Assembly (NCBI GenBank): GCA_030710605.1 | Contig: CP092877.1 | Span: 44,562,406-44,626,405 of the forward strand | DNA: 64,000 bases | Direction: 5' to 3' | Origin: Cordylochernes scorpioides | Lineage: Eukaryota; Arthropoda; Arachnida; Pseudoscorpiones; Chernetidae | In this document: positions 63,791 to 64,000 of the stretch, piece after piece | How positions within the stretch are numbered: the stretch's first letter is position 1 | Layout: the number at the start of each line of letters is the position of its first letter | The notes under the pieces: generated by a model | What the model was told of the DNA's origin: nothing | Databases searched by the model: none | Seen by the model: only the letters and a program-made list of their open reading frames with translations | Program-made: the position numbers and the translations under genes

Positions 63791-64000
63791 TTTTTCTTCA
63801 TCATTATTTATTTTAATGTTCGTTTCAATTATTGAAACCCTCTTTGACTTGAGAAATCTTGGCTCTATCTCTAATAAGAAAATTCAGAAAAAGAGATTTG
63901 GATATAACCATATTTTGAAGGTTTGTATACCATTAATTAGATACAATATAATTAATAAACATAATAAATGATTAAATTAATAAAAAGGCATCTCCTAATC
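63791..64000. other. Window end, AT-rich, start of another MITE-Z arm
   Basis: The last bases AAAAAGGCATCTCCTAATC match a MITE-Z end; the rest of that copy would lie beyond the window. No gene. Confidence 0.5.

Overview
This 64 kb window is eukaryotic nuclear DNA made almost entirely of transposable elements and satellites. No cellular gene, rRNA gene or CRISPR array could be supported. The mix (Gypsy LTR elements, a Tx1/L1-like LINE, Helitrons, mariner/Tc1/hAT relatives, long-TIR foldback MITEs, tRNA-headed SINE-like units) points to an invertebrate. The style of the Gypsy pol proteins made me think of arthropods, perhaps chelicerates, but that is only an impression. Most of the window is AT-rich; the LINE bodies at 0.24-5.6 kb are strikingly GC-rich.

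Layout. 0-6 kb: a 100-N gap, then three LINE copies separated and followed by arrays of one 27-bp minisatellite, joined at nearly the same point of the repeat unit. 6-14.9 kb: SINE-like and MITE repeats, a Helitron, a 1195-bp tandem duplication and a second Helitron. 14.9-20.2 kb: Gypsy-1, minus strand, nearly intact, inside a MITE. 21.3-25.6 kb: Gypsy-2, minus strand, in an AT microsatellite. 26.3-32.3 kb: a Helitron, a hAT MITE, foldback elements and a Helitron helicase remnant with a long 3' tail. 32.4-37.3 kb: an LTR element with two near-identical 784/783-bp LTRs but no recognisable protein (LARD-like). 37.4-38 kb: a possible Penelope-like RT fragment. 39-46.3 kb: Helitrons flanking Gypsy-3, plus strand. 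50.8-58.4 kb: a 59-bp satellite interrupted by a LINE fragment and by Gypsy-4, which itself carries a Helitron that carries a LINE tail. 58.4-64 kb: a mariner pseudogene, a Tc1 deletion derivative, a foldback element, the 5' part of Gypsy-5, a broken LARD-type LTR and more MITEs.

How the parts relate. The autonomous families (LINE, Gypsy, Helitron, mariner/Tc1/hAT) supply enzymes; the SINE-like units, LARD, short Helitrons and MITEs look like their non-autonomous dependants. Insertions are nested and several pre-insertion sites can be read directly from target duplications. The best candidate for something undescribed is the association of one LINE lineage with CA-rich tandem repeats: three copies sit in the 27-bp minisatellite with similar junctions, and a fourth piece of the same 3' tail sits in a (GT)n tract. 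Most protein-coding parts are broken by single stops or one-base frameshifts, several in homopolymers, although the paired LTRs are nearly identical. Some breaks may therefore be sequencing errors rather than decay.
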